A DNA stretch of 7,710 bases. Origin: Defluviitaleaceae bacterium (GTDB lineage: Bacteria; Bacillota; Clostridia; Lachnospirales; WRAX01). Below, piece by piece: positions 1 through 5,646 of this stretch. Each line of letters begins with the position of its first letter. The first letter of the stretch is position 1. The position numbers and the translations under genes are program-made. Where the stretch lies: the NCBI GenBank assembly GCA_009781815.1, contig WQVB01000052.1, forward strand, positions 1-7,710, given 5' to 3'. The notes below the pieces were generated by a model. That model was not told where the DNA came from. It saw only the letters and a program-made list of their open reading frames with translations, and ran no database searches.

Positions 1-15
1 ATCCCCCTTTCTCCG
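1..15 (+). tRNA. Possible 3' end of a tRNA-Ser-like gene or relic (partial at window edge)
   Basis: The first bases (ATCCCCCTTTCTCCG) match the end of a T-arm and the 3' acceptor strand of Firmicute tRNA-Ser, which typically ends CTTCTCCG with G as discriminator. No CCA is encoded; the next bases are TCG. A terminator-like hairpin follows at 26-60. The rest of the gene, if any, lies outside the window, so whether it is intact cannot be judged. Confidence 0.35.
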
Positions 16-25
16 TCGATTAACT

Positions 26-60
26 AATCTACTTATTTCATAATCTAAGTAGATTTTTTA
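26..60 (+). terminator. Intrinsic terminator after the first tRNA-like 3' end
   Basis: A 9-bp perfect stem pairs AATCTACTT (26-34) with AAGTAGATT (47-55), with a 12-nt loop, and runs into TTTTTT. It reads on the plus strand and would end a transcript entering from left of the window. Confidence 0.65.
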
Positions 61-70
61 TTTCTCATAA

Positions 71-122
71 GCACCCCTACTAAAGATGCAGGCCAAGGGA
101 GTTTCAAATCCCCCTTTCTCCG
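71..122 (+). pseudogene. Decayed tRNA-Ser(GCU)-like 3' half, copy 1
   Basis: The segment resembles the anticodon arm and 3' end of Firmicute tRNA-Ser(GCU), which typically reads GCCCCTGCTAAGGGTGTAGG, then a variable arm, then GGGTTCAAATCCCTCCTTCTCCG. Here there is CACCC, then loop CTACTAA (77-83), then AGATG and CAGGCC, followed by GGGAGTTTCAAATCCCCC and TTTCTCCG. The anticodon position reads ACT instead of GCT, two anticodon-stem pairs are broken, the T-arm has an extra T, and the variable arm is mostly gone. There is no D-arm or 5' acceptor strand. It is a fragment and cannot be a working tRNA. Confidence 0.5.
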
Positions 123-132
123 TTAACGAACT

Positions 133-164
133 AATACCCAGCATATATCTGCGGGTATTTTTTA
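133..164 (+). terminator. Intrinsic terminator after tRNA relic copy 1
   Basis: AATACCC (133-139) pairs with GGGTATT (153-159). An inner GC/GC pair is separated by a bulged A, and the loop is 8 nt. The stem runs into a T-rich tract. The stem sequence is unrelated to the terminator at 26-60, although the flanking bases are conserved. Confidence 0.65.
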
Positions 165-171
165 TTTCTCA

Positions 172-230
172 CAAACATCCCGACTAAGGATGCAGGCTAA
201 GAGGGGTTCTTTGCTCTTGGAGCAAATCAG
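172..230 (+). pseudogene. Decayed tRNA-Ser-like fragment, copy 2
   Basis: CATCC (176-180) and GGATG (188-192) form a perfect 5-bp stem around a 7-nt loop CGACTAA, which is exact anticodon-arm geometry. However, base 33 is G instead of the near-universal T. CAGGCTAAGAGGGGTTC follows, as in a T-arm start. The sequence then departs into a perfect 7-bp hairpin, TTTGCTC-ttg-GAGCAAA (210-226), and no acceptor end is seen. It is likely a more decayed copy of the fragment at 71-122. Confidence 0.4.
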
Positions 231-235
231 ACAAA

Positions 236-269
236 CAAAAAACTCCGCATACAGCTACGGAGCTTTTTG
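236..269 (-). terminator. Intrinsic terminator downstream of fdhD
   Basis: On the minus strand a CTCCG/CGGAG stem (258-262 with 243-247), flanked by A-run and T-run, is followed by TTTTTTG. It starts directly after the fdhD stop codon at 270-272 and ends the mobA-fdhD transcript. The flanking A/T tracts make it usable in both directions, so it could also stop plus-strand transcripts from the tRNA-relic region. Confidence 0.8.
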
Positions 270-941
270 TTAATTATAAATATTAAGGCGACCACCCCTA
301 GCAAAGCCAATAAGAGCCAGGTCGTGTTCTCTAGCTATATCTATAGATAGAGATGTTACAGCAGATTTTGATATCAGTACAGCCACTCCCAGCTTTGCGG
401 CTTTTAAGGTGATTTCTGCGGATATTCTAGCACTAATAAAAAGGATAGAATCAAAAGTATCTAAGCCATTCATCAAGACATATCCGACAACCTTATCAAC
501 TGCATTATGCCTCTTAATATCCTCAAAAGTGATACTTTCTCCATTACCAAGCAAAAGGGTGGCAGAGTGAACCCCGCCCGTCCTTTTTAGGTCGGATGCA
601 TAGCTGTTACTTATCTCCAAGGCTTTAATCACCCTTTGATAGTCCAACCCCTTGCGACGCTTGGCTTTAACCCGCCTACCCTTGGTGAAGTTTTGGGTAT
701 ATGCAAAAATATCTCCCTTGGGCGATATGGTCATTTCCCTTATATCCTCAAAATGATCTATAAAGCCTTTAAAGAGCATAAAGCCCACAGTCATTTCCTT
801 TAAGTTGCTTGCTAGGCAATTAATATAAAAGATATCTTTATTATTTATGGTGAGGGCTATAATGCTTTCTTCCACAATTTCATCTGCGGTAGCCTCTCGC
901 AAGCCGTCTTTATATTTTGTTATATTAACTATTTTGGTCAA
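270..941 (-). CDS. fdhD: FdhD family protein lacking the sulfur-transfer cysteines
   Basis: FdhD proteins normally pass sulfur from a cysteine desulfurase to the bis-MGD cofactor before it enters formate dehydrogenase. This 223-residue protein has the family landmarks TGGVHSA (121-127), DIKRHNAVDKVVG (141-153), ARISAEI (171-177, usually GRISSE) and ALIGFARGGRLNIY (209-222). Where homologues carry the catalytic Cys-x-x-Cys or related cysteine loop, this one has a basic stretch, KGRRVKAKRRKG (87-98). Its only cysteine is C42. The start is TTG (939-941): an in-frame TGA lies three codons upstream and no ATG is near the conserved N-terminus. A GAGG lies about 12 nt upstream. It overlaps the end of mobA by 17 bp, suggesting translational coupling. 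Family membership is clear; the usual sulfurtransferase chemistry is doubtful. Confidence 0.9.
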   Translation of the reverse strand: MTKIVNITKYKDGLREATADEIVEESIIALTINNKDIFYINCLASNLKEMTVGFMLFKGFIDHFEDIREMTISPKGDIFAYTQNFTKGRRVKAKRRKGLDYQRVIKALEISNSYASDLKRTGGVHSATLLLGNGESITFEDIKRHNAVDKVVGYVLMNGLDTFDSILFISARISAEITLKAAKLGVAVLISKSAVTSLSIDIAREHDLALIGFARGGRLNIYN

Positions 942-1536
942 GCTTTTTCAAATCCTCTACATAATTTAAATTTGTAAACATAGCAAGCTTTGGGTCAAAA
1001 AGGCGGCTTTCTTCTTCATTCAGATACACAACGTCCATATCTAGCAAAATATCTCTCATTCTATAGCTTTGCTGTTGCAGGTGTTTTTCAAATGTGCCTA
1101 TAGTGTCTATGGAATAAAAAGCATACAAAACCTCAGAAAACTGACCGCATTTAGGCACGAGAGCGTGTGGGCTCTCTCCCCTTTTAAGCAACTCCTCGAT
1201 GGTTTTTTGCATATGCTTTATATGCTCTATGTTCAAAAGGGGCATGTCTACCGCAGCTACAAAAATATATCGAGACTCAGCTGCAGATAAAGCGGTGTGG
1301 ATAGCCGCCGCTGGCCCAAAGCTGCCCTTGTGTATATCCTCCACAATATCGATGCAAAAGCTAGCAAACTTTTCACCACAAAGAGCGGAAAGTCGGATGT
1401 TGTCAAATATTCCTTCAAGTTTGCTATGCATTATTTTGATGACATACTCGTCATCAATTTTCATCAGGGCTTTATCAAAGCCCATCCGACTACTTTTTCC
1501 ACCGCAAAGAATAAAGGCATCTCCAAAATTTTTCAT
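925..1536 (-). CDS. mobA: Molybdenum cofactor guanylyltransferase MobA
   Basis: MobA transfers GMP from GTP to Mo-molybdopterin, making the guanine dinucleotide form used by formate dehydrogenases of the DMSO-reductase family. The 203-residue protein opens with the nucleotide-binding signature LCGGKSSRMGFDKAL (residues 10-24, family LxGGxSxRMGxDKA). It also has AAVDMPLL with the metal-binding aspartate (usually CDMPFL) and ends with a family-like FTNLNYVEDL segment. Length is normal for MobA (about 190-210). The ATG start has AGGAG 11 nt upstream. It is the first gene after a strong promoter (1727-1755), but an intrinsic terminator (1569-1615) lies between promoter and gene. It overlaps fdhD by 17 bp. 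Confidence 0.93.
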   Translation of the reverse strand: MKNFGDAFILCGGKSSRMGFDKALMKIDDEYVIKIMHSKLEGIFDNIRLSALCGEKFASFCIDIVEDIHKGSFGPAAAIHTALSAAESRYIFVAAVDMPLLNIEHIKHMQKTIEELLKRGESPHALVPKCGQFSEVLYAFYSIDTIGTFEKHLQQQSYRMRDILLDMDVVYLNEEESRLFDPKLAMFTNLNYVEDLKKLDQNS

Positions 1537-1568
1537 TTGTAATATAACTCCTAAGTACTATAAATTCC

Positions 1569-1615
1569 AAAAAAGCACAATCTTCTCCAAGCGAAAGGCA
1601 GGATTGTGCTTTTTT
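1569..1615 (-). terminator. Intrinsic terminator in the mobA leader (candidate attenuator)
   Basis: A perfect 14-bp inverted repeat (AAAAAAGCACAATC at 1569-1582 with GATTGTGCTTTTTT at 1602-1615) encloses a 19-nt loop and gives a T-run on either strand. It lies downstream of the consensus promoter at 1727-1755 and only 32 bp before the mobA start. It would therefore stop most mobA transcripts unless bypassed. It may also end the xre transcript. No clear antiterminator partner was found in the leader. Confidence 0.85.
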
Positions 1616-1668
1616 GTTCAGCAAGAATTTTAGCTTCGTTATGACCCTCATCTTAAACCTGCAGATAC

Positions 1669-1742
1669 TTGCTATGATATAACTTGAATAAAATTATATT
1701 TATTCCTATAAATTTAACTTAACTAAATTATATCATAGCAAA
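1669..1742. repeat. 14-bp perfect inverted repeat spanning the mobA promoter and leader
   Basis: TTGCTATGATATAA (1669-1682) is the exact reverse complement of TTATATCATAGCAA (1728-1741), with 45 bp between. The right arm covers the -10 box and half the spacer of the mobA promoter; the left arm lies about 40 bp downstream of the expected start site. A second small palindrome, AATTTA-N7-TAAATT (1711-1729), overlaps the start site. Either could be an operator, for example for the XRE protein encoded next door, or the long repeat could form a weak RNA stem. Function is inferred from position only. Confidence 0.55.
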
Positions 1743-1755
1743 ATCCAAGTGTCAA
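1727..1755 (-). promoter_or_regulatory. Perfect consensus sigma-A promoter for mobA-fdhD
   Basis: On the minus strand TTGACA (1755-1750) is followed after exactly 17 bp by TATAAT (1732-1727), matching both consensus hexamers fully. It sits just beyond the xre stop codon and predicts a start near 1720 and a leader of about 185 nt before mobA. Confidence 0.85.
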
Positions 1756-1772
1756 CACTATTTTTAAAAAAA

Positions 1773-2354
1773 TTAATTTTTATTTTCGCCTCTACGTTCT
1801 TGGAGGATATTGGATATTAGCTCTATTGTTGATTTGTGGGTTGAATGGTCAGAATATTTTATAGCTCGCCCTAGCACAGACACCATAAAAGCTAGGTTCT
1901 CCATGTCTTTGCGGCCAAGCCTCCCTCTTGTTACAATGTCAAGGTTTGTCCATAGCAAAGTTAAAATACTATCTTCTTTTTCTTCTTTGCTTTGGTGGTC
2001 TCCGTTTAAATCATTGCTGATTAGCACGCTCTTCAAATCTTCCAAAAACATTGTGTGCTTTTTAGAATCTATAACCCTCTCTATATCTCTAGCCCTTCTT
2101 TGGTTGCCAGCCATAACACCCTGAGGGTTAAGGTCTATCTCAAAATATGAGGTATTAAGCTTTACTAAATCCTCCATGCCTACGTTAAAAATATCTGATA
2201 GAGCAATCAAAGCCTTTATATCAGGCTCAAACTTGCCCTGTTCCCAATTAGATATTGTACCTGCCGTTACGTTCATTTTTTCGGCTAGCTGCTTTTGATC
2301 CATCCCCATTTTCTTGCGAAAATATTTGATATTATCTCCAGTATTAAGTTTCAT
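1773..2354 (-). CDS. XRE/Cro-family transcriptional regulator
   Basis: The 193-residue protein has an N-terminal helix-turn-helix domain of the Cro/CI (HTH_3) type at residues 5-60: GDNIKYFRKKMGMDQKQLAEKMNVT, then AGTISNWEQGKFEPD, then the usual third-helix and cap region. The remaining ~130 residues match no family I recognise and show no transmembrane segment or cysteine cluster. The start is placed at ATG 2354-2352 because GAGGT lies 5 nt upstream; an upstream in-frame GTG at 2366 has no ribosome binding site. The gene stands between the Moco biosynthesis operon and mobA-fdhD, with its own promoter, so a role in regulating Moco or formate dehydrogenase genes is plausible but unproven. Its leader carries a MITE-like insertion. 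Confidence 0.8.
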   Translation of the reverse strand: MKLNTGDNIKYFRKKMGMDQKQLAEKMNVTAGTISNWEQGKFEPDIKALIALSDIFNVGMEDLVKLNTSYFEIDLNPQGVMAGNQRRARDIERVIDSKKHTMFLEDLKSVLISNDLNGDHQSKEEKEDSILTLLWTNLDIVTRGRLGRKDMENLAFMVSVLGRAIKYSDHSTHKSTIELISNILQERRGENKN

Positions 2355-2385
2355 AATATACCTCACAAAAAATCTTAAAGTAATA

Positions 2386-2608
2386 GACCTCCACGGGAAT
2401 TAAATTTCGTTGGATTTTTGAGCCCTACGGTTTGCCTGCGGCAAACTGGGCAAAGCCCACTTTCGCAAAGCGAAAGCGTTGGTATTCGCTAGGCTAGGCG
2501 TATCCGACTGTCGTCGCCACCAAAGCCAAAGCTTTTGTTAGGAGGATACAACACAAACTAGCGAAAAATAAGCCGAAAAGGCGGCGGAATTTAGTTTTCG
2601 TGGAGGTC
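2386..2608. mobile_element. MITE-like element in the xre leader
   Basis: The 223-bp segment begins GACCTCCACG and ends CGTGGAGGTC. These terminal inverted repeats extend inward to about 24 bp with four mismatches. It is flanked by TAATA on both sides (2381-2385 and 2609-2613), consistent with a 5-bp target duplication, although a TA duplication cannot be excluded. It has no transposase gene. Inside are three back-to-back perfect hairpins: GTTTGCC-tgc-GGCAAAC (2430-2446), TGGGC-aaa-GCCCA (2447-2459) and CTTTCGC-aaa-GCGAAAG (2460-2476). It is visibly richer in GC than the AT-rich DNA around it. Confidence 0.7.
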
Positions 2609-2624
2609 TAATATAGACAACTTC

Positions 2625-2653
2625 ATAATACCACAAATAAATATCAAAATCAA
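2625..2653 (-). promoter_or_regulatory. Probable promoter of the xre regulator gene
   Basis: On the minus strand TTGATT (2653-2648) and TATTAT (2630-2625) are separated by 17 bp, matching 4/6 and 5/6 consensus bases. Without the MITE and one copy of the flanking TAATA, the start site would lie about 35-40 nt from the xre start codon. With the element present the leader is about 260 nt. Confidence 0.55.
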
Positions 2654-2660
2654 ACCAAGC

Positions 2661-2689
2661 TAACTAAATTATTGCGTCTGTATTTAGTT
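2661..2689. promoter_or_regulatory. Inverted repeat upstream of the xre promoter (possible operator)
   Basis: AACTAAAT (2662-2669) pairs with ATTTAGTT (2682-2689) across 12 nt, between the moeA stop and the xre -35 box. The 12-mer TAACTAAATTAT (2661-2672) recurs exactly at 1720-1731 on the mobA promoter. A shared binding site for one regulator is possible, but the AT-rich background makes chance similarity a real alternative. Confidence 0.3.
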
Positions 2690-2692
2690 GAG

Positions 2693-3823
2693 TTATATTT
2701 TGCTGTTGCTCATCCAAATAGTTACCTCACTCCCCACCCTAAGCGGCGGAGAATTTGATGGAATATCTAGCAAAGCATTAGGAAAAATGCCTGATACAAA
2801 ACGCCTGCTAGGGCTTATCTTCTCAAAATTACCTTGCATTATAGCTTTCTTAGGCGTAAGCTCTATGTCTTTATTTTGCATCATTGCAGCCAAAATAGGG
2901 CGTGCTAAAAGCTCTAAAGTTATAGCTGCTGGGCGAGGGTTGCCTGAAAGGCTTAAAATAGCCATCTCATCATATCTCGAAAACATAGCCACAGAGCCTG
3001 GCTTGATGTTAATGCCATGAAAAATCGTCTTTGCTCCTATATCCTTCATCACCTCTGGCATCAGGTCTTTAACACCAACAGACACCCCGCCCGTGGTTAT
3101 CAATAAATCTACATCTTTAGCAATATCTACAATAGCTTTAGCTAAATCTTCTTTATCATCCCTTGCAGCCTCAAGCTTTATCATATCTGCCCCAAGCTCC
3201 TTTATGCGGGTGTATATCATTATATCGTTGCTAGAATATATTTTGCCAGCAGGTAGCGGGCCCTTCCACCTAGGCCACAGCTCATCCCCCGTGGCTAAAA
3301 CCGCCACCTTAGGCTTGCCATAAACTTTAACCATATTCATGCCACAGCTAGCTATCATTCCAATTTTTATATGGTCTATCACTTGACCTTTTTTGATAAT
3401 TATATCGCCCTTATCCACATCTTCGCCCTTTTTACGAAAATTTTGAAAAGGCCTTAAAATCTCCAGCGGCTTTATTTTGCCTTCAATCTTCTTGGTTTTT
3501 TCTTGTGCAACAACACAATCCGCCCCTTTAGGCATAGGGCAGCCCGTGGTTAAAGCTATGGCTTGCCCTGACTGCAACGCCTTTTCAGATTCCATGCCCG
3601 CCGTTATGCTGTCTATCACCTCAAGGGGCATGTGGCTATCTTCTGCACGCAAAGCATAGCCGTCTAAAGGCGAGTTATCAAAAGGCGGCACACATATGGG
3701 TGATTTAACGTCCTCAGCACAAACACGCCCTGCTGCATCCAATATGCTTATATCATCCGCCTTCATAATGGGGGCTATATTTGCTTTTATCAGCTCTAAA
3801 GCTTCCTCCAGCTCTATTTTCAC
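2693..3823 (-). CDS. moeA: Molybdopterin molybdenumtransferase MoeA
   Basis: MoeA inserts molybdate (or tungstate) into adenylylated molybdopterin, releasing AMP. The 376-residue protein shows the MoeA order of motifs: PPFDNSPLDGYALR (about 46-59) with the conserved aspartate region, ATGDEL (177-182), GKIYSSND (193-200), the molybdopterin-binding TTGGVSVGVKDL (243-254), and SLSGNPRPAA (291-300, canonical GLPGNPVSA), then a C-terminal beta domain. Length is close to the ~400 of family members. The chosen start is GTG at 3823-3821, preceded at 7 nt by AGGGG and giving MKIELEEAL, the usual MoeA N-terminus. An upstream GTG at 3847 would add eight atypical residues and overlap the previous gene. 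It begins one base after that gene's stop. No terminator is seen before the xre promoter. Confidence 0.93.
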   Translation of the reverse strand: MKIELEEALELIKANIAPIMKADDISILDAAGRVCAEDVKSPICVPPFDNSPLDGYALRAEDSHMPLEVIDSITAGMESEKALQSGQAIALTTGCPMPKGADCVVAQEKTKKIEGKIKPLEILRPFQNFRKKGEDVDKGDIIIKKGQVIDHIKIGMIASCGMNMVKVYGKPKVAVLATGDELWPRWKGPLPAGKIYSSNDIMIYTRIKELGADMIKLEAARDDKEDLAKAIVDIAKDVDLLITTGGVSVGVKDLMPEVMKDIGAKTIFHGINIKPGSVAMFSRYDEMAILSLSGNPRPAAITLELLARPILAAMMQNKDIELTPKKAIMQGNFEKISPSRRFVSGIFPNALLDIPSNSPPLRVGSEVTIWMSNSKI

Positions 3824-3824
3824 G

Positions 3825-4847
3825 CTAGCACCCCTTTCCAAAGGCACAGGCAGGGTAAAAGCAAGGTTTGCAACCTAAACACAAGCCACCAACACCCATC
3901 TTTGCAAAGTCCTCATTTTTCATCTTAACCCCCGCAGCCAAGCGAGGTAGCACAATATCAAAAATTGTGGCTTTTTCATACATAACGCATCCAGGCAGGC
4001 CAACAACGGGTATATCGCCTAAATAAGCCAACATCAGCATATTGCCAGGAGACACAGGCGTGCCATATGTAATAGCCTCAGCCCCCGTAGCTCTAATAGC
4101 CCCAGGGGTGGCGTCATCAGGGTCTATGCTCATGCCACCCGTGCAAATAATAATTTCTGCCCCTTTATCACAAAACCTTAAAATGGCGTCTTTTATATCT
4201 TCCTTCTCATCCCCAGCCAGCTCTTGGGCTATAACATATATGCCATATTCCTCAAGCTTTTTAAAAATAACGGGGGTAAATGCATCTTTTATACGCCCTT
4301 TTGAAATCTCTCGCCCCGTGGTTACAATGGCGGCTTTTAGGGGCTTGTAGGGTAGTATTTTAAAAAGTGGAGCATCGCCCCCAATCTCCCTTACCTTGTC
4401 CATCTTATCTTCGCCAATCAACAAAGGTATAACCCTAGAAGCTGCAACCTTATCGCCTTTTTTAACCTGCACATTATTATGGCGGCTAGACATAGAAATC
4501 TCCCCAAGGCTATTAATGGCATCAACCCGCCCCACATCCACTTGAAAAAGGCCATCAATCTCAGAAAAAAGCTCAACCTTACCCTCTTTAACATCACTCA
4601 CCCTCATGTTATTGTTTTGAGAGATTTTTTTGAGGATTTGTGCCGCATCCTCCTCATGCATCATGCCCTCTTGCTTTTCCCAAACAAACAAGTTAAACTT
4701 GCCTAAAGAGTGCAAAACCTCAATATCTTCTTGCTTAATCACATGGCCGCGGCGAAAGGCGGCATCTTTTTTTACATCTTTTACAATCTCGGTTATATCA
4801 TGGCATAATATATGCCCTACCGCATCTTTGGTGGCTATTTGCCTCAT
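3825..4847 (-). CDS. Molybdopterin-binding protein (MoCF_biosynth domain) with C-terminal cysteine cluster
   Basis: The 340-residue protein has a MogA/MoeA-type molybdopterin-binding domain (about 171-305): AAIVTTGREI, then CTGGMSIDPDDATP (235-248) and VVGLPGCVMY (282-290). The N-terminal half (CHDITEIV, FRRGHVIKQEDI, SRHNNVQVKKGDKVA) matches the clostridial molybdopterin-binding proteins that accompany MoeA. The C-terminus carries C323, C326, C329, C334 and C340, as in GGLCLGCKPCFYP, suggesting metal or Fe-S binding. The likely role is molybdopterin adenylylation, metal handling or cofactor transfer; the exact reaction is unknown. The start at ATG 4847-4845 is preceded by AGGAGG at 9 nt. An open frame to 4940 would run into modA and add residues unlike the family. 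It follows modA by 13 bp and precedes moeA by 1 bp. Confidence 0.88.
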   Translation of the reverse strand: MRQIATKDAVGHILCHDITEIVKDVKKDAAFRRGHVIKQEDIEVLHSLGKFNLFVWEKQEGMMHEEDAAQILKKISQNNNMRVSDVKEGKVELFSEIDGLFQVDVGRVDAINSLGEISMSSRHNNVQVKKGDKVAASRVIPLLIGEDKMDKVREIGGDAPLFKILPYKPLKAAIVTTGREISKGRIKDAFTPVIFKKLEEYGIYVIAQELAGDEKEDIKDAILRFCDKGAEIIICTGGMSIDPDDATPGAIRATGAEAITYGTPVSPGNMLMLAYLGDIPVVGLPGCVMYEKATIFDIVLPRLAAGVKMKNEDFAKMGVGGLCLGCKPCFYPACAFGKGC

Positions 4848-4860
4848 TTTATACAGCCTC

Positions 4861-5646
4861 CTAATACATACTAAAGCCATGCCTCTCAAACACAACCTCT
4901 GCCTCACTTGAAAACAAAAACTCAACAAAATCTTGTGCAAGGGTAGTGTTTTGGCTATCTCTCACAATACCAATAGGGTTAATTGAAGGGGAATGCCAGC
5001 TTGGGTTTGCAACTTCCACAACCTGCACCTGATTTGTGGTGGCAGCATCCGTCATAAACACCACGCCAGCATCAACCTGCCCCGTTTCTACCCATGTTAA
5101 AACCGTGCGTATATCTGGAGCAAAAACAGCTTTATCATAAACTTCGCCCCATATGCCTAAAGTTTCAAAGGCTTCTTGGGCAAACCTGCCGCCTGGTACG
5201 GATGTGTAATCTCCCAAGCCTAATAGCTCAATATTATGATTCAAAATATCATCAAAGCCGCCAAGGTTTAAGGGGCTGCCAACAGGCACAATCAACGCTA
5301 TAGAGTTTCTAAGCAAATTGCGGCTGCTACCATAGATAAGCCCTTGCTCTGCCAAAGCGTTCATTTGTCCCATAGCCGCCGAAAAGAAAATGTCCATAGG
5401 TGCACCCTCTTCTATTTGGGTTTGCAATGCCCCTGAAGACGCAAAGGTAAACTCTATGGCTATATGTGGGTTGTCCTCCACAAAAATATCCCCAAGCTCT
5501 TGCATTACGTTCGTAAGGCTTGCAGCTGCACCTATAAGCAGCTCTCCGCCTTCTTCGTTGTTGTTTTCGCTGCCTCCATTGCCTCCGCAAGCCGCAAAAG
5601 CCAATAGCGATATTGTGCCTAAAACAGATAACAAAAACTTTCTCAT
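4861..5646 (-). CDS. modA: Molybdate-binding lipoprotein ModA
   Basis: ModA is the extracytoplasmic receptor that delivers molybdate or tungstate to an ABC importer. The 261-residue protein begins with a signal peptide ending in FAAC|GG, with C20 as a plausible lipidation site, then an asparagine/glutamate-rich linker. The mature domain has family motifs GAAASLTNVMQEL (39-51) and FASSGALQTQIEEGAPMDIFFSA (two stretches, about 68-90) with serines S43 and S71 at ligand-contact positions. SVPGGRFAQEA (149-159) and VDAGVVFMTDA (191-201) follow; F197 replaces the tyrosine common there. It overlaps the upstream mobB-like gene by 4 bp (ATGA), implying coupled translation. No modB permease or modC ATPase gene follows, so the rest of the importer must be elsewhere. 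Confidence 0.93.
   Translation of the reverse strand: MRKFLLSVLGTISLLAFAACGGNGGSENNNEEGGELLIGAAASLTNVMQELGDIFVEDNPHIAIEFTFASSGALQTQIEEGAPMDIFFSAAMGQMNALAEQGLIYGSSRNLLRNSIALIVPVGSPLNLGGFDDILNHNIELLGLGDYTSVPGGRFAQEAFETLGIWGEVYDKAVFAPDIRTVLTWVETGQVDAGVVFMTDAATTNQVQVVEVANPSWHSPSINPIGIVRDSQNTTLAQDFVEFLFSSEAEVVFERHGFSMY

Larger units (their letters stand above)
1..206 (+). repeat. Tandem ~107-bp repeat containing tRNA-Ser-like fragments and terminators
   Basis: The block starting at 1 and the block starting at 108 begin with the same 16 bases (ATCCCCCTTTCTCCGT). Each then has a variable hairpin with a T-run, the conserved segment TTTTTTATTTCTCA, and a segment like CTAAaGATGCAGGCcAAG. The hairpin stems differ completely in sequence between copies yet both remain paired. 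The window starts inside the first copy, so the array probably extends to the left. The spacing and order indicate tandem duplication of a tRNA 3' half plus terminator, followed by decay. Confidence 0.6.

Noticed and set aside
71..122. Functional tRNA gene
   Set aside because: There is no 5' acceptor strand or D-arm between the terminator at 60 and the anticodon arm. The stem pairs are broken and the variable arm is missing.
1..206. CRISPR array
   Set aside because: Only two repeats of about 107 bp with internal terminators are present, with no short regular repeat-spacer pattern.
1199..1633. 144-codon plus-strand open frame opposite mobA
   Set aside because: It is the antisense shadow of a clear mobA gene and includes the terminator hairpin; there is no family resemblance.
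1490..1651. 53-codon minus-strand frame in the mobA leader, a possible leader peptide
   Set aside because: It runs through the terminator hairpin and into mobA in another frame. Its upstream AGG is weak and its sequence matches nothing I recognise.
2662..2689. Hairpin after moeA as a transcription terminator
   Set aside because: The 8-bp AT-rich stem has no T-run after it on the minus strand, so it is listed only as a possible operator.
4848..4940. N-terminal extension of the molybdopterin-binding protein into modA
   Set aside because: The ATG at 4847 has an AGGAGG site and gives the family-like N-terminus. The extension is modA sequence in another frame.
5327..5590. 87-codon arginine-rich minus-strand frame inside modA
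   Set aside because: It is an alternative frame of a well-supported modA. The composition reflects the frame shift.
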